In this document: piece by piece, positions 9,293 to 19,731 of the stretch | How positions within the stretch are numbered: the first letter of the stretch is position 1 | Layout: every line of letters begins with the position of its first letter | Source: Limosilactobacillus reuteri | GTDB taxonomy: Bacteria > Bacillota > Bacilli > Lactobacillales > Lactobacillaceae | DNA length: 64,000 bases | Reading direction: 5' to 3' | NCBI RefSeq assembly: GCF_020784725.1 | Contig: NZ_JAJGTZ010000023.1 | Coordinates: 62,001 to 126,000 of the forward strand | Program-made: the position numbers and the translations under genes | The notes under the pieces: model-generated | The model's database searches: none | What the model was told of the DNA's origin: nothing | What the model saw: the letters and a program-made list of their open reading frames with translations, nothing else

Positions 9293-9883
9293 CTACTTTA
9301 ACTTCTGCGCAATTCCACTAATAACAAAATAAACATTATCGGCTTCTTTAGCGATTAATTGATTAACTTCTCCATAAAGATCCCGTAATATGCGTGTCTG
9401 CTTTGTAGCCGGTACTACTCCTAACCCAACTTCATCACTAACAATCACCATTGATTGATTGTTTACTCGAACAGCAGCTAAGATCTTTTTCCAATTACTA
9501 AGTATTTTTTCCCGTATTGTCGCTATCTCTTGTGAAGAAGCACTTTCTAAATAATCATCGATTTTTTCCGGCGATGTTTTTGCTAAAACTAAGTCATAAA
9601 AAAGATTAGTAACTAACATAATGGCATCATCAAGTAAGTAACCATCTTGTTGACTATTATTAATAAGTTCATCGACGTGCTGATACTGCTCGCGAGTTAT
9701 CCATTTATTTGAACGTCGAGCTTGGTGACGCTGAATTCGAAGTTGCATTTCGCCATCGGGATTTTTTACTACTCCGGTCGCAATATAACAGATCCGTTCT
9801 TTCCGTGAATACAAGTGCTCTGCAAATTCGGATTTACCACTTTTTGCCCCTCCTAAAACAAAGGTTAAACTGCTGTTATTCAT
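9293..9883 (-). CDS. cobU: CobU, adenosylcobinamide kinase / guanylyltransferase
   Basis: Phosphorylates adenosylcobinamide and converts it to GDP-cobinamide. A P-loop GGAKSGKSEFAE lies at the N-terminus, followed by the family segments RIQRHQARR and VSDEVGLGVVP. The start is the ATG at 9883 (about 196 residues) with GAAAGGA ten bases upstream; the longer frame from 9916 would begin inside the terminator hairpin that precedes the gene. It heads the cobU-S-C-hemD-cobT block. Confidence 0.92.
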   Translation of the reverse strand: MNNSSLTFVLGGAKSGKSEFAEHLYSRKERICYIATGVVKNPDGEMQLRIQRHQARRSNKWITREQYQHVDELINNSQQDGYLLDDAIMLVTNLFYDLVLAKTSPEKIDDYLESASSQEIATIREKILSNWKKILAAVRVNNQSMVIVSDEVGLGVVPATKQTRILRDLYGEVNQLIAKEADNVYFVISGIAQKLK

Positions 9884-9899
9884 TTTTAATAATCCTTTC

Positions 9900-9934
9900 A
9901 AAAAGGGCTGTGACAACCATTGCCACAGCCCTTT
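9900..9934 (-). terminator. Strong hairpin between hemL and cobU (terminator or attenuator)
   Basis: An 11-bp perfect stem (AAAGGGCTGTG/CACAGCCCTTT) around an 11-base loop, followed on the minus strand by TTTTT. The cobU Shine-Dalgarno begins immediately after it. It interrupts an otherwise packed operon, so cobUSC-hemD-cobT may receive only read-through transcription. Confidence 0.75.
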
Positions 9935-9945
9935 AAATATTCTAT

Positions 9946-11241
9946 TTACTTGGTTGCCGCATTAAATGCTGCATCAAATGCTGCAATTGTCTTTTCAATG
10001 TCCTCATCGGTGTGTTTAGTTGAGATAAAGTTAGTTTCAAATTGCGATGGCGCTACATATACACCATGAGCTAATAATTCCCAGAAACACTTTTCAAATA
10101 ACTTCTGATCACAAGCTTTAACATCATCAAAATTATTAATTGGATCACTGTTATAAAAGTAACTCCACATTGTACCAACATGGTGCACTGTCATTGGTAC
10201 ACCATATTGGTCAGCTGCCTGTTTAATGCCTTCTGTTAAAGCAGTAACTTTTTTATCCATTTCAACATAATCATCTGGTGTTAATTGTTCTAAGGTGCTA
10301 ATTCCACCAGTCATTGCTAACGGATTACCTGACAACGTTCCGGCATGATAAACATCTCCAGCAGGCGTAATATTTTCCATAATCTCACGACGTCCACCAA
10401 AAGCACCAACTGGGAGTCCACCACCGATTACTTTGCCTAAAGTGGTTAAGTCCGGCGTGATATCAACTAGACTTTGAACACCATGATAAGCTGCCCTGAA
10501 CCCTGACATAACCTCATCAAAGATCAATAATGCACCATGTTCATTGGTAACGTTACGTAAAGTTTGTAAGAACTCTTGGGTTCCCGGAATAACTCCCATA
10601 TTGCCGGCAACTGGTTCAACAATCGCACAGGCAATTTCATTACCATGTTCAGCGAAAAGTTTCTTAACACCAGCAACATCATTATAGGCAACGGTAAGTG
10701 TATCATAAGCTAGATCATCTGGAACACCAGGCGAAGTATTAATTCCAAACGTTGCTAATCCTGAGCCAGCATCAACTAGCAATGAATCGCTATGACCATG
10801 ATAGTTACCCACAAATTTAACGATTTTTTTTCGATGAGTATATCCACGTGCTAATCTGATCGCACTCATTGTTGCTTCAGTTCCAGATGAAACCATTCGA
10901 ATCATTTCAATTGACGGCATAATCTTATTAACAATTTTTGCCAATTCAGTTTCTTGAAGGGTTGGCGCACCGTAGCTTGTTCCCTTAGCAACTGCTTTAT
11001 CTAACTCTGCAACTACATGATCATCTGCATGTCCTAAAATTAGTGGCCCCCATGAAAGAACATAATCAATGTACTTATTGCCATCAATGTCATAAATATA
11101 TTCGTCCTTACCATGGTCAATGAATAAAGGATCACCACCAACATTTTTAAATGCTCTGACAGGGCTATTGACCCCACCTGGCATATACTTTTGTGCTTCC
11201 TTAAAAGCTATCTTTGACTTTGTTGTATCTAATTTACTCAA
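9946..11241 (-). CDS. hemL: Glutamate-1-semialdehyde 2,1-aminomutase
   Basis: PLP enzyme converting glutamate-1-semialdehyde to 5-aminolevulinate, second step of the C5 pathway. It shows [11 protein letters not shown] near the start, the [13 protein letters not shown] cofactor region, FDEVMSGFR, and the PLP-lysine segment [18 protein letters not shown]. The start is a TTG at 11241 with AGGTGG seven bases upstream, giving 431 residues; the ATG at 11289 would overlap hemB and lacks a ribosome site. Downstream of hemB, it ends before the terminator that precedes cobU. Confidence 0.95.
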   Translation of the reverse strand: MSKLDTTKSKIAFKEAQKYMPGGVNSPVRAFKNVGGDPLFIDHGKDEYIYDIDGNKYIDYVLSWGPLILGHADDHVVAELDKAVAKGTSYGAPTLQETELAKIVNKIMPSIEMIRMVSSGTEATMSAIRLARGYTHRKKIVKFVGNYHGHSDSLLVDAGSGLATFGINTSPGVPDDLAYDTLTVAYNDVAGVKKLFAEHGNEIACAIVEPVAGNMGVIPGTQEFLQTLRNVTNEHGALLIFDEVMSGFRAAYHGVQSLVDITPDLTTLGKVIGGGLPVGAFGGRREIMENITPAGDVYHAGTLSGNPLAMTGGISTLEQLTPDDYVEMDKKVTALTEGIKQAADQYGVPMTVHHVGTMWSYFYNSDPINNFDDVKACDQKLFEKCFWELLAHGVYVAPSQFETNFISTKHTDEDIEKTIAAFDAAFNAATK

Positions 11242-11260
11242 AACAAACCCACCTAACAAA

Positions 11261-12232
11261 TTAAAGTTTCTTAGCAACGTCCTTGGCAAAGTAAGTAATA
11301 ATTAAGTCTGCTCCAGCTCGTTTCATTCCAACCAAACTTTCGTAAACAATTTGGTCTTCATTAATCCAACCATTAGCCGCAGCTGCTTTAATCATTGCAT
11401 ATTCACCAGAAACATTATATGCAACTAACGGCAGCAAAGTATGATTACGAACTTCACGCATAATATCCAAGAAGGCCATTGCTGGTTTAACCATCACAAA
11501 ATCAGCACCTTCCTTTTCATCACTAGCTACTTCGCGCAATGCTTCTAAGCGATTAGCTGGATCCATTTGATATGTTTTACGATCTTTAGGCCCTTCTTTA
11601 GGCGAACCATCAGCAGCATCACGGAATGGGCCGTAAAATGATGAGGCAAATTTCACAGCATAGGACATAATCGGTGTATTTTTATACCCTGCTTTATCAA
11701 GTCCTTGGCGAATTGCTGCAACATACCCATCCATCGCATTAGACGGTGCAATTATGTCAGCTCCAGCTTTTACTTGACTTACAGCTGTCTCTGTTAAGTA
11801 TTTTAATGATTCATCATTCAAAACGACCCCATCTTTAAGAATTCCACAGTGACCAGTACTTGTATATTCACATAAACAAGTATCAGCGATAACAATTAAA
11901 TCTGGATAATTTTTCTTAATCAAACGAATTGCCTGTTGAACAATTCCATTCTCTTCCCATGCGCCAGTTCCAACTTCATCTTTTCTTTCTGGAACACCGA
12001 AAATAATAATTGATTTAATTCCTAACTTCACAATTTCTGTAATTTCATCAAGAATTGAATCTAAACTGTAACGGTAAATGCCTGGCATTGATGGAATTTC
12101 TTCTCGTCCATTAATAGTGGCATCCACAAAGACCGGCATAATTAGATCATCCTTATTGAGATGAGTCTCTCTTACTAAATCACGCATGGCAGTGCTAGTA
12201 CGTAAACGACGATGACGATCAAATTGCAACAT
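11261..12232 (-). CDS. hemB: Delta-aminolevulinic acid dehydratase (porphobilinogen synthase)
   Basis: Condenses two 5-aminolevulinate molecules to porphobilinogen. At 323 residues it has standard length, with catalytic lysines in [17 protein letters not shown] and [11 protein letters not shown], and the Cys-rich [14 protein letters not shown] segment of zinc-dependent forms. It lies between hemC (5-base gap) and hemL with a GGAGAATAGGG ribosome site. Confidence 0.96.
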   Translation of the reverse strand: MLQFDRHRRLRTSTAMRDLVRETHLNKDDLIMPVFVDATINGREEIPSMPGIYRYSLDSILDEITEIVKLGIKSIIIFGVPERKDEVGTGAWEENGIVQQAIRLIKKNYPDLIVIADTCLCEYTSTGHCGILKDGVVLNDESLKYLTETAVSQVKAGADIIAPSNAMDGYVAAIRQGLDKAGYKNTPIMSYAVKFASSFYGPFRDAADGSPKEGPKDRKTYQMDPANRLEALREVASDEKEGADFVMVKPAMAFLDIMREVRNHTLLPLVAYNVSGEYAMIKAAAANGWINEDQIVYESLVGMKRAGADLIITYFAKDVAKKL

Positions 12233-12237
12233 TATCC

Positions 12238-13155
12238 CTATTCTCCTTCAATAATTCCAAATTTATCCTTAGCCAATAACTGATCAGCAACTTTTTTACC
12301 AACTCCAGAATTATTGGCAGGTATTTTTGTTTCTTTTATAACGTGTTCACCATTAGGGGAAGCGATCAACCCATCAAATAGGATTTGACCATTTTTCGCG
12401 TAGGCATGGCCCCCAATCGGGAAATTACAACTTCCACCCAATTCACTCATAAATTCACGCTCAATTTGCACACAATAAGCTGATTCTTCATCATTAATTT
12501 GATCAAGCATTTTGCGAATTCTAGTGTCATTTTTTCGGCATTCAATCGCTAAGCAGCCTTGACCAACTGCCGGCATAATATAATTTTGCAAATCCAAAAC
12601 ATGATAACTACTTAAGTCAATATTTAATCTTGTTAATCCAGCCTCAGCTAAAATAATACCGTCAAGCGCTTCTGTGTATATTTTTCTTAACCTAGTATCT
12701 ATATTACCCCTAATAGGTATAATTTTTAAGTCTGGTCGAATACTTAATAGTTGTCCCTGGCGACGTAAACTATTTGTCCCGATTCGTGCACCTTTAGGAA
12801 GATCATTCAACGATGAAAGATTTTTCCGGCTGACTAAACAATCATATGGAGATACTCGTTTAGGAAATGCTCCTAAAACTAATTCTTCTGGAAGAATCGG
12901 CATCACATCTTTTAGACTATGAACAGCAAAATCAATCGTGCCATCTTTTAGTTCGTCTTCAATCTCTTTAACGAAAACGCCTTTCCCACCGATTTTAGCA
13001 AGGCTGTCATGTCGGTTTCGATCCCCTTCAGTAATAACGTTTTTTATTTCAAATTTTATGTCGGGGAAAATCTTTTCCAAACTAGCGATTACCAATTCTG
13101 TTTGCGCCATTGCTAGTTTACTTTTCCGACTGCCAACAATTACTTTATTTGTCAT
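12238..13155 (-). CDS. hemC: Hydroxymethylbilane synthase (porphobilinogen deaminase)
   Basis: Polymerises four porphobilinogens to hydroxymethylbilane on a dipyrromethane cofactor. It begins with [13 protein letters not shown], has the [10 protein letters not shown]-like stretch VHSLKDVMP and the cofactor-attachment Cys in [13 protein letters not shown] near residue 242. It overlaps the end of hemA by 11 bases, so it is translationally coupled. The 305-residue length is normal. Confidence 0.96.
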   Translation of the reverse strand: MTNKVIVGSRKSKLAMAQTELVIASLEKIFPDIKFEIKNVITEGDRNRHDSLAKIGGKGVFVKEIEDELKDGTIDFAVHSLKDVMPILPEELVLGAFPKRVSPYDCLVSRKNLSSLNDLPKGARIGTNSLRRQGQLLSIRPDLKIIPIRGNIDTRLRKIYTEALDGIILAEAGLTRLNIDLSSYHVLDLQNYIMPAVGQGCLAIECRKNDTRIRKMLDQINDEESAYCVQIEREFMSELGGSCNFPIGGHAYAKNGQILFDGLIASPNGEHVIKETKIPANNSGVGKKVADQLLAKDKFGIIEGE

Positions 13156-14410
13156 TATTTTGATTCTCTACTTTCAAATTATCCATGCCAAAAATTTTAC
13201 AGAAAAAGTCAATATCAGCCGTAGCCCCTGGTGTTACTGACAATTCTTTAATTTCTTTAATTGGTCCTTTAATCATTTGATTAACAATACTTTTCATATG
13301 CTTACTAATTACTTTTCGTTCATGCGAATCTAATTCAGGAAGCTTGCGAAGTAAACTATCGTAAGCTTCTCCTTCAATCCTCAACGAATGCTCACGTAAT
13401 CCTCTAATTACCGGAACAATATGCAGTTGCTTTTCCCAAATATAAAAGTCATTAACTTCTTGGGGAATTTCATTAGCAATTTTTTGAATCATTAATCGTC
13501 GTTTTTCATCATTGGAGTTTAAAATCATATGAACATGATCAATATCATAATATTTTAATTTTGTACTGTTAATTGCTACATTTCGTGGCACACCAAGATC
13601 AACAATCATTGTGCTTATCTGTTCATCGGCCTTAAATAAGGGTTGCTTAACTGTAGCTGCAAAAATAGCTGCATCAACATTATGTACGACTGTTGCAAGC
13701 TGGTTAAATGGACGGGCCTCAACTACTCCTTGAAGTTCTGTCGCAATCTGCTCAGCCTTGCTATCTGTTCTATTAAGCAACAGCACCTTGCTAAAGCCCA
13801 TATTGCTTGCATTATAAGCAGTATGTTTTCCAATCTGTCCCAACCCAACGACTGCTAAGGTTTTACCTTCAAGTGAACCAAACTGCATCTTAATTTGGTG
13901 TAGACCAGCTTGACCTGATGATTGTGCTAATTCACTAACACGGTATTTTGTATGCATTCTTTTAGAAAATGTAATTGCTTGGCGAAATAAGTGATTTAAG
14001 ATTGCGCCAGTTGTTCCCTCTTTTGTTGCAATTTGAAAAGCATCCTTCATTTGACCTAATATTTGCGGCTCTCCCTTAATTAACGAGTCCAGGCCAGTGA
14101 TCACCTTAAACAAATGCTCAGCAACAGCGTCCTTTGTCGTAACAGTAACAAATTTTGTAAAATCATCAATTGTATAATGGAACCATTCCGCTAAAAATCG
14201 TCGAATATAGTAACGACCTGTATGTATTTGGTCTACAACCGCATATACTTCTGTTCGATTACACGTTGAGATCAACAAATTTTCCAGAATACTCTTCTCA
14301 TCATTTAATAGCTTATCTGCCTTGGGGACTTCTTCTTTTGTAAAAGAAAACTTTTCTCGTAAATCTAATGGTAATTGATGATAATTTAAGCTTACACACA
14401 TCAAATACAT
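13145..14410 (-). CDS. hemA: Glutamyl-tRNA reductase
   Basis: NADPH-dependent reduction of glutamyl-tRNA to glutamate-1-semialdehyde, the committed C5-pathway step. It has the catalytic Cys in STCNRTEVYAV near residue 49, GLDSLIKGEPQILGQ near 108 and the Rossmann motif GLGQIGKHTA near 188. It lies two bases after sirC and overlaps hemC. Because hemE and later heme genes are absent here, this hem set evidently serves corrinoid (and possibly siroheme) synthesis. Confidence 0.95.
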   Translation of the reverse strand: MYLMCVSLNYHQLPLDLREKFSFTKEEVPKADKLLNDEKSILENLLISTCNRTEVYAVVDQIHTGRYYIRRFLAEWFHYTIDDFTKFVTVTTKDAVAEHLFKVITGLDSLIKGEPQILGQMKDAFQIATKEGTTGAILNHLFRQAITFSKRMHTKYRVSELAQSSGQAGLHQIKMQFGSLEGKTLAVVGLGQIGKHTAYNASNMGFSKVLLLNRTDSKAEQIATELQGVVEARPFNQLATVVHNVDAAIFAATVKQPLFKADEQISTMIVDLGVPRNVAINSTKLKYYDIDHVHMILNSNDEKRRLMIQKIANEIPQEVNDFYIWEKQLHIVPVIRGLREHSLRIEGEAYDSLLRKLPELDSHERKVISKHMKSIVNQMIKGPIKEIKELSVTPGATADIDFFCKIFGMDNLKVENQNNDK

Positions 14411-14412
14411 TT

Positions 14413-14871
14413 TTATTCAAACTCCTTATGAAATTTTTGCTTTATCCATTCTTTAATCTCATTTTTCATTTTTTTAGCTGCACTTGGAGACTTTCCCATC
14501 GTTGAGACACTAATAAACATGTCATTGGCCTTAATCGTTGCTAGATTATAAAAGTCTGAATTAGTCTTATCACTAGTATTGTTCACTAGCTGAAAATGAG
14601 TCGCCTCTTTTTTTACCTGATCATTAACTGCTCTATCATCAGTACAAGTAATAATAATATCCATGTTTTCGACATACTTTCGCTGGTATTTATCCGGTAT
14701 CCAATTAATTTGGGTAGGTTGTATGTTAGGTGATAGGAGAGGACTAATTACAGTTGGGCGAATCCCAGCTGCTAATAACTTATTTATTTTACGACATGCA
14801 ACTTTTCCTCCGCCGACGACAGCTACATTTTTATCAGCTAAGTTTAAGATAATCGGATATGGCGATTGCAT
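14413..14871 (-). CDS. sirC: Precorrin-2 dehydrogenase (SirC / CysG N-terminal type)
   Basis: NAD-dependent oxidation of precorrin-2 to sirohydrochlorin (factor II), the substrate for cobalt insertion by CbiK. A short 152-residue form with N-terminal Rossmann motif AVVGGGKVACRKI near residue 17 and the ITCTDDRAVN segment; the C-terminal methyltransferase part of CysG is missing, its role taken by CobA. Ferrochelatase activity as in Met8p is possible but unneeded beside CbiK. It lies between cbiP and hemA. Confidence 0.85.
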   Translation of the reverse strand: MQSPYPIILNLADKNVAVVGGGKVACRKINKLLAAGIRPTVISPLLSPNIQPTQINWIPDKYQRKYVENMDIIITCTDDRAVNDQVKKEATHFQLVNNTSDKTNSDFYNLATIKANDMFISVSTMGKSPSAAKKMKNEIKEWIKQKFHKEFE

Positions 14872-14885
14872 AATTTATTCATCCT

Positions 14886-16391
14886 TTATTCTTTCGTTGA
14901 GTCTTGCAAGATTTGATTAAACTTATCCATGTCAACATTCTGAGCAAATAGTTGGGCTAATTTCTCATATTGTTGGTCTTTATAACCACTAATCGAAACA
15001 GTAGTATCTACCAATGGTGCCATTCCCTTTGCTACGCGAAGCTGGTTTAACAAGTGTCGTGTCCAATAAGGGTTATCAAAGATTCCGTGAAGATAGGTAC
15101 CAATCACTGTTCCATCAGTACTAACTGCTCCATCCTCACGATTTTCTGGTTGACCGTTTGTTTCCTGAATTGTTGAGAATGGTGTTGAGTTTAGACCACG
15201 TTTTGTTGTTCCCATATGGATTTCATAACCTTTTAAAATATAATTATTTCGCTTGGCAACTGCCTGAGTTGTTGTCTTTTTTTCATTAAAGGTTGTTTCT
15301 GTATCAAGTAACCCGAGACCTTTTTGTTCTTTAATTGGTGACTCAATCCCTGTTGGATCATACAGCATCTGTCCTAAAATCTGATATCCCCCACAAATAC
15401 CAACGATCATACTTCCGTCCTTATGAGCACGTAAGATTCCCTCTGCAAGCCCATTTTTACGCAAAGCTACTAAATCTGCGTTCGTGTTTTTACTTCCTGG
15501 AATAATTAATAAGTCTGGAGTTCCAAGTTCCTCTGCCGTTAAAACATATCTTACCGAAACATCTGGTTGAATTTCCAAACTATGAATATCTGTAAAGTTA
15601 GAAATCTTATCAAGATCAATTACCGCTACATCCAGGTCTTTTTGCGTATCTTTTTGTCGTGGTTTCCGAATTAGCGATACGCTATCTTCTTCATCAATAT
15701 CAATACTGCTCATTGGCAAAACACCAATCACAGGAATTCCTGTTAGTTTCTCAATCATCTTGTTCCCAGATTCTAGTAGGGACTTATCTCCTCGAAACTT
15801 ATTAATAATTATTCCTTTAATGCGTTGCTGGTCTTCGCGAGGCATTAATTTAATCGTGCCATAAATTGAAGCAAAGACACCGCCCTTATCAATGTCTGCA
15901 ACTAGGATTACTGGTGCATCAGCCATTCGCGCCATCCCCATATTAACAATGTCATTTTCATTTAAATTGATTTCTGCGGGACTTCCAGCTCCCTCTAAGA
16001 CTATTACATCATTTTCATCTGCTAATGTATTATAGGCCATCATAATTTGTGGAATTAGTTCTCGCTTGAATTGATAATAACTAACAGCATCCATATTCTT
16101 CAGCACTTTTCCCATTACAATAACCTGAGAATCTTTGTCTGTGGATGGCTTTAATAAAATTGGATTCATTCGGACATCTGGTTTAATCTTAGCTGCTTCA
16201 GCTTGAAAAACCTGCGCCCGACCCATTTCATCCCCTTTCTCAGTAATAAATGAGTTCAAGGCCATGTTTTGCGACTTAAATGGCGCAACCTTTTGACCAC
16301 GATTAGCCAAAATTCGACAAGCTGCTGCGGCCAACCAGCTTTTTCCAGCGTCAGATGCCGTTCCTTGAAACATTATTGACTGCACTGTCAT
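14886..16391 (-). CDS. cbiP: CbiP, adenosylcobyric acid synthase (glutamine-hydrolysing)
   Basis: Amidates the b, d, e and g side chains of adenosylcobyrinate diamide. The N-terminal ATP-binding domain starts MFQGTASDAGKSWLAAA; DKGGVFASIYGT follows near residue 168. The C-terminal class-I-like glutaminase domain has GICGGYQILGQ with the nucleophilic Cys near residue 333 and a His in YLHGIFDN. The 501-residue length is standard. It sits after the cobalt transporter genes, 74 bases from cbiO. Confidence 0.95.
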   Translation of the reverse strand: MTVQSIMFQGTASDAGKSWLAAAACRILANRGQKVAPFKSQNMALNSFITEKGDEMGRAQVFQAEAAKIKPDVRMNPILLKPSTDKDSQVIVMGKVLKNMDAVSYYQFKRELIPQIMMAYNTLADENDVIVLEGAGSPAEINLNENDIVNMGMARMADAPVILVADIDKGGVFASIYGTIKLMPREDQQRIKGIIINKFRGDKSLLESGNKMIEKLTGIPVIGVLPMSSIDIDEEDSVSLIRKPRQKDTQKDLDVAVIDLDKISNFTDIHSLEIQPDVSVRYVLTAEELGTPDLLIIPGSKNTNADLVALRKNGLAEGILRAHKDGSMIVGICGGYQILGQMLYDPTGIESPIKEQKGLGLLDTETTFNEKKTTTQAVAKRNNYILKGYEIHMGTTKRGLNSTPFSTIQETNGQPENREDGAVSTDGTVIGTYLHGIFDNPYWTRHLLNQLRVAKGMAPLVDTTVSISGYKDQQYEKLAQLFAQNVDMDKFNQILQDSTKE

Positions 16392-16422
16392 GACATTTCA
16401 TCCCCTAAGCTTAATCTATGTA

Positions 16423-16452
16423 CCAAAAGCTGTTTTAAAAGTTCAGCCTTTG
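16423..16452 (-). other. Weak hairpin between cbiO and cbiP
   Basis: On the minus strand CAAAGGCTG...CAGCTTTTGG can form a stem of about nine pairs including one G-U. It lies in one of the larger gaps of the operon, downstream of cbiP and upstream of the cbiP-distal genes relative to the plus strand; it may only be a spacer structure. Confidence 0.25.
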
Positions 16453-16465
16453 AGTTTTTATATGT

Positions 16466-17269
16466 TTACTTACCTTGTTCGGCAAATAATTCCTGTTCCG
16501 TTGTATATAAAGGCAATCCTAATTTTTGGTGAATCTTAACTAGCCACGGTTGTTCCAGGTTATTTTCCTTTAATAACTGTTCATCATTAAAAACGTTTTC
16601 TCTATTTCCCTCTTTAAGAATCCGATTATTTCCCAAAAGGTAAAAATAGTCACATACTTCATACATAAAGTCCATATCATGACTAGAGAGAATAATTTTT
16701 TGACCATTGGCAATTAACTTCTTTATCAATTTTTTCATTCTTAACCTACCATCTGGGTCCAAACCAGAAGTTGGTTCATCAAGTAAGATCCATTCAGAGC
16801 CAATCACCATAATACCCGCAATGGCAACCCGTTTTTTCTGACCACCACTAAGGTATTGAATAGGTTGATCCTTTAAGTTTGAAATATCTAATTCACGTAA
16901 AACCCTTTCGACACGTTGCTTAATGTCATCATTAGAAACTTTTAAATTTCTCAAAGCAAACGCAACGTCATCTTTCACTATTGAGTAGAAGATTTGCTGA
17001 TCAGAATTTTGAAAAACAATTCCTATTTTTCGCCGTAAATTTCGAAGTCCTTTTTTAGAATATTCAACTTTGTGACCATCAACAAAAATCTCACCTGCTG
17101 TTGGTTTTAATTCACCAACCAAATTCAAGAAAAGCGTTGATTTCCCTGCACCATTATGACCGATAATGCCAATAACTGATTGATTATCTTGACCGAGCTT
17201 CATTGAAACATCGTCCAATATTTTATGCTTATCGTCATAGCTAAAGCTTACATGCCTCAATTCAATCAT
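16466..17269 (-). CDS. cbiO: CbiO, cobalt ECF transporter ATPase
   Basis: ATPase of the CbiMNQO cobalt importer. Walker A GHNGAGKSTLF lies near residue 36, Q-loop VFQNSDQQ near 87, signature LSGGQKKRV near 142, Walker B WILLDEPTSGLDP near 162 and switch His in LSSHDMDF near 194. The protein has 267 residues. It is 11 bases downstream of cbiQ with an AGGAGG ribosome site. Confidence 0.94.
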   Translation of the reverse strand: MIELRHVSFSYDDKHKILDDVSMKLGQDNQSVIGIIGHNGAGKSTLFLNLVGELKPTAGEIFVDGHKVEYSKKGLRNLRRKIGIVFQNSDQQIFYSIVKDDVAFALRNLKVSNDDIKQRVERVLRELDISNLKDQPIQYLSGGQKKRVAIAGIMVIGSEWILLDEPTSGLDPDGRLRMKKLIKKLIANGQKIILSSHDMDFMYEVCDYFYLLGNNRILKEGNRENVFNDEQLLKENNLEQPWLVKIHQKLGLPLYTTEQELFAEQGK

Positions 17270-17280
17270 TATTGCTCCTC

Positions 17281-17958
17281 CTAAAGATAAAAATCACCAT
17301 TATATAGCTTAGCATCGAGTGCTTTAGTCATCATTTGATAATTTATAATGACTTGTTCAAATAACATTTTTGCTAAAATTCCAGATGAATGAATCATTAA
17401 ACTAAAAGAGTCATAGCCGAACCGTAATCGTTGAGCACGGTGAATCTGCTCAAAAGCATCAATAAAGATAAAGATGAAACGATACATTAGCATCGTTACT
17501 TCAATCATTACTCGTGGCAGATGCATAGCTTTTAGTACCTGTAAAATTTGAATAAATGGGGTTGTTAACGCAAACCAGTACGTACAGACAATTGCTGTCA
17601 TACATTGCAATGCTACCTGCCCAGCTTTAGGCATCATTACTTTTGCCAATCCAAGATAAACATTTCCAAGTTTTATCGGTCCAATAAGGGTAGAGCGTTG
17701 AGAAGAAATAGTTACAACAATTCCAATGATACTTAAAACTACAAAAGGAATAATTGCATAAAACCAACTAATATAACGCTTAAATGAAACATTAGTTACG
17801 TAAATGGTGATACCTGCTACTGTAAATAGGACAATTACTTTAATCCATTGAATTGGCTGGAAAGCTAAAACCATTCCTACTAACCATAAAAAAGCTTTTA
17901 ACTTTGGCGACCAATTAACAATTCGATTTTCATAAGCATATTTATCGATACTCAACAT
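17281..17958 (-). CDS. cbiQ: CbiQ, cobalt transporter transmembrane (T) component
   Basis: Membrane coupling protein of the CbiMNQO cobalt importer, 225 residues, with hydrophobic helices in the first 120 residues and the conserved cytoplasmic coupling segment around residues 170-190 containing RAQRLRFGYDSF. It lies between cbiN and cbiO as in typical cbiMNQO operons. Confidence 0.92.
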   Translation of the reverse strand: MLSIDKYAYENRIVNWSPKLKAFLWLVGMVLAFQPIQWIKVIVLFTVAGITIYVTNVSFKRYISWFYAIIPFVVLSIIGIVVTISSQRSTLIGPIKLGNVYLGLAKVMMPKAGQVALQCMTAIVCTYWFALTTPFIQILQVLKAMHLPRVMIEVTMLMYRFIFIFIDAFEQIHRAQRLRFGYDSFSLMIHSSGILAKMLFEQVIINYQMMTKALDAKLYNGDFYL

Positions 17959-17978
17959 TAATAAGTCACCAGCCTTTA

Positions 17979-18290
17979 CTATTGTTTTACAGTCTGTTTG
18001 GTTTTATTTTGTTGAGCTTTCTTTTTACCATGAGCAACCCCAATAAAATAACAAATAATTCCTGTCCCCAGTGAACCTTGCACAGTAAACAATAAACTTT
18101 CGATTTCTCCCGATGGTGGAGTCCAGACAGGATGCGCCCATGCTTTATAACTTGGATCAAATTTCTTTATTTGCTCTGTTCCTTGGTCATCACTCCCGCT
18201 ATATTCTCCTTTAACAAAAATAAAAGGAATCAATACCAAAAGAATTACACAAATTGCTAGGATAATATTAGTTTTTGTTCGTTTTTTCAT
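17979..18290 (-). CDS. cbiN: CbiN, cobalt transporter accessory membrane protein
   Basis: Small bitopic protein with two membrane segments (about residues 8-28 and 73-92) flanking an extracellular loop containing [12 protein letters not shown] and the conserved [13 protein letters not shown]-like motif; it helps load Co2+ into CbiM. The start is the ATG at 18290, overlapping the cbiM stop as ATGA, with GGAAGGAG upstream; the ATG at 18311 lies inside that ribosome site. Confidence 0.9.
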   Translation of the reverse strand: MKKRTKTNIILAICVILLVLIPFIFVKGEYSGSDDQGTEQIKKFDPSYKAWAHPVWTPPSGEIESLLFTVQGSLGTGIICYFIGVAHGKKKAQQNKTKQTVKQ

Positions 18291-19033
18291 TGTAGGGCTG
18301 ACTCCTTCCATAAATCGTTACTGATTACCAAGTTATAAACAATAACCGTAAGCAATCCTTCTGCTATTGCCAATGGAATTTGAGTAATAGCGTAAATACT
18401 TAGGAATTTGATTAGCGCTGCTGCAACTCCACCATTCGGATCAGGGAAAACAATTGCTAATTGAAAAGCGGTAGTTACATACGTAGACCAGTCAGCAAAC
18501 ATCGCACACAAAAATAGTGAAACTGAACGACTAACTTTCATTGCTCGACATAATTTCCAAACTGCATAACCAACAATTGGGCCAACAATTGTCATTGAAA
18601 ATTCATTAGCACCAAGCGTTGTTATACCTCCATGTGCTAATAACAATGCTTGGAACAGCAACACAATAACGCCAAGAACTGACATTACTCCAGGGCCAAA
18701 CAATACTGTTCCTAGACCAACTCCAGTAGGGTGCGAACAAGAACCAGTTACTGAAGGCAATTTCAATGAAGATAAAACAAAGACAAACGCACCACAAAGG
18801 GCCAACATTACCTTGGCATTAGGAACACCAGAATTTACAATCTTATACATTCGATAAAGACCATAAATGAAGAACGGAAGTGACACTGCATACCAGAAAA
18901 TACACCAGCGTGGCGGAAGCATTCCTTCCATAATATGCATTGCATGAGCTGTGGCAGGATAAGCAAGGGTATAAACTAGTCCAATCATAAGGAAAGTAAT
19001 AAACTTACGATATTTTTTAATTACTTTTAACAT
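18287..19033 (-). CDS. cbiM: CbiM, cobalt-binding S component of the cobalt importer
   Basis: Integral membrane substrate-binding component. It has a signal-like N-terminus ending AHA, after which the mature protein begins [10 protein letters not shown]; this free N-terminal Met with His2 and a further His coordinates Co2+ in the family. HPTGVGLG near residue 101 is another conserved metal-site segment. It overlaps the end of cbiL by 17 bases and is coupled to cbiN. Confidence 0.94.
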   Translation of the reverse strand: MLKVIKKYRKFITFLMIGLVYTLAYPATAHAMHIMEGMLPPRWCIFWYAVSLPFFIYGLYRMYKIVNSGVPNAKVMLALCGAFVFVLSSLKLPSVTGSCSHPTGVGLGTVLFGPGVMSVLGVIVLLFQALLLAHGGITTLGANEFSMTIVGPIVGYAVWKLCRAMKVSRSVSLFLCAMFADWSTYVTTAFQLAIVFPDPNGGVAAALIKFLSIYAITQIPLAIAEGLLTVIVYNLVISNDLWKESALQ

Positions 19034-19730
19034 TTTTGTTTTCCTTCTTTAATAAAGCCGTAGAAAAATAAGGCAGTTTGTCATTAATTGAATAATCAAT
19101 TAATCGTTGCTTCTTTTGTTTTTCCATTGAAGCATTTTCAACAACAATCGTTTTACTCAATAAGTCTCGCTGTTCCAATATCTTATAAACCTGAGCAAAC
19201 CTAGTAGCAATTTTCATAATTACCACATTATCGTTAAGGTCGATTGCTTTTTCCAATTGTGTAATATCAGCAGTCGCTGGAATAATTTCAAGACTTTCTT
19301 CATCTAACATTAGGGGAACAGAGAGGCTGGCTGCAATTTGACTGAATGATGAGATCCCCGCAATCGTCTGGATATCAATCCGTTCTGCTAACATTTCCGC
19401 AATATAACTAAAAGTGCTATAAACAGATGGATCACCAAGGGTCAAAAAACCAACATTATTATCATTTTTAACATCTTTAGCAATCTCTTCAGCAATTTCT
19501 TGCCAGCTTTTTATCTTCTTTTCCCAATCATTAATCATTGGAAAATGTCGTCGCTTTATTTTTAAATTCGCTGGTAAATACGGTGCAGCGATATTTTCAG
19601 CTACACTTCTACCACCTTTATGAGCTTGGGGAGCATATAAAATATCAAGCTTTTTTATTGTATTAACTGCTTTTATCGTTAAAAGTTCACTATCTCCAGG
19701 GCCAACTCCAATCCCATAAAAACTAGCCAT
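19017..19730 (-). CDS. cbiL: CbiL, cobalt-factor-II C20-methyltransferase
   Basis: SAM-dependent tetrapyrrole methylase acting on cobalt-sirohydrochlorin. It has the N-terminal [18 protein letters not shown] loop and the GDPSVYSTF segment typical of the family. The start is the ATG at 19730 with AGAAGGTG upstream; the ATG at 19751 lies within cbiK. It is unusually placed beside the transporter genes cbiMNQO, with overlaps on both sides. Confidence 0.93.
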   Translation of the reverse strand: MASFYGIGVGPGDSELLTIKAVNTIKKLDILYAPQAHKGGRSVAENIAAPYLPANLKIKRRHFPMINDWEKKIKSWQEIAEEIAKDVKNDNNVGFLTLGDPSVYSTFSYIAEMLAERIDIQTIAGISSFSQIAASLSVPLMLDEESLEIIPATADITQLEKAIDLNDNVVIMKIATRFAQVYKILEQRDLLSKTIVVENASMEKQKKQRLIDYSINDKLPYFSTALLKKENKNVKSN

Positions 19731-19731
19731 T

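Noticed and set aside
9884-9916. Longer N-terminus for CobU
   Set aside because: It would start inside the terminator hairpin; the internal ATG at 9883 has a proper ribosome site right before the P-loop.
16580-16600. cre-like AAAACGTTTTCT inside cbiO
   Set aside because: It lies in the middle of a coding region far from any promoter and matches less well than the intergenic sites.
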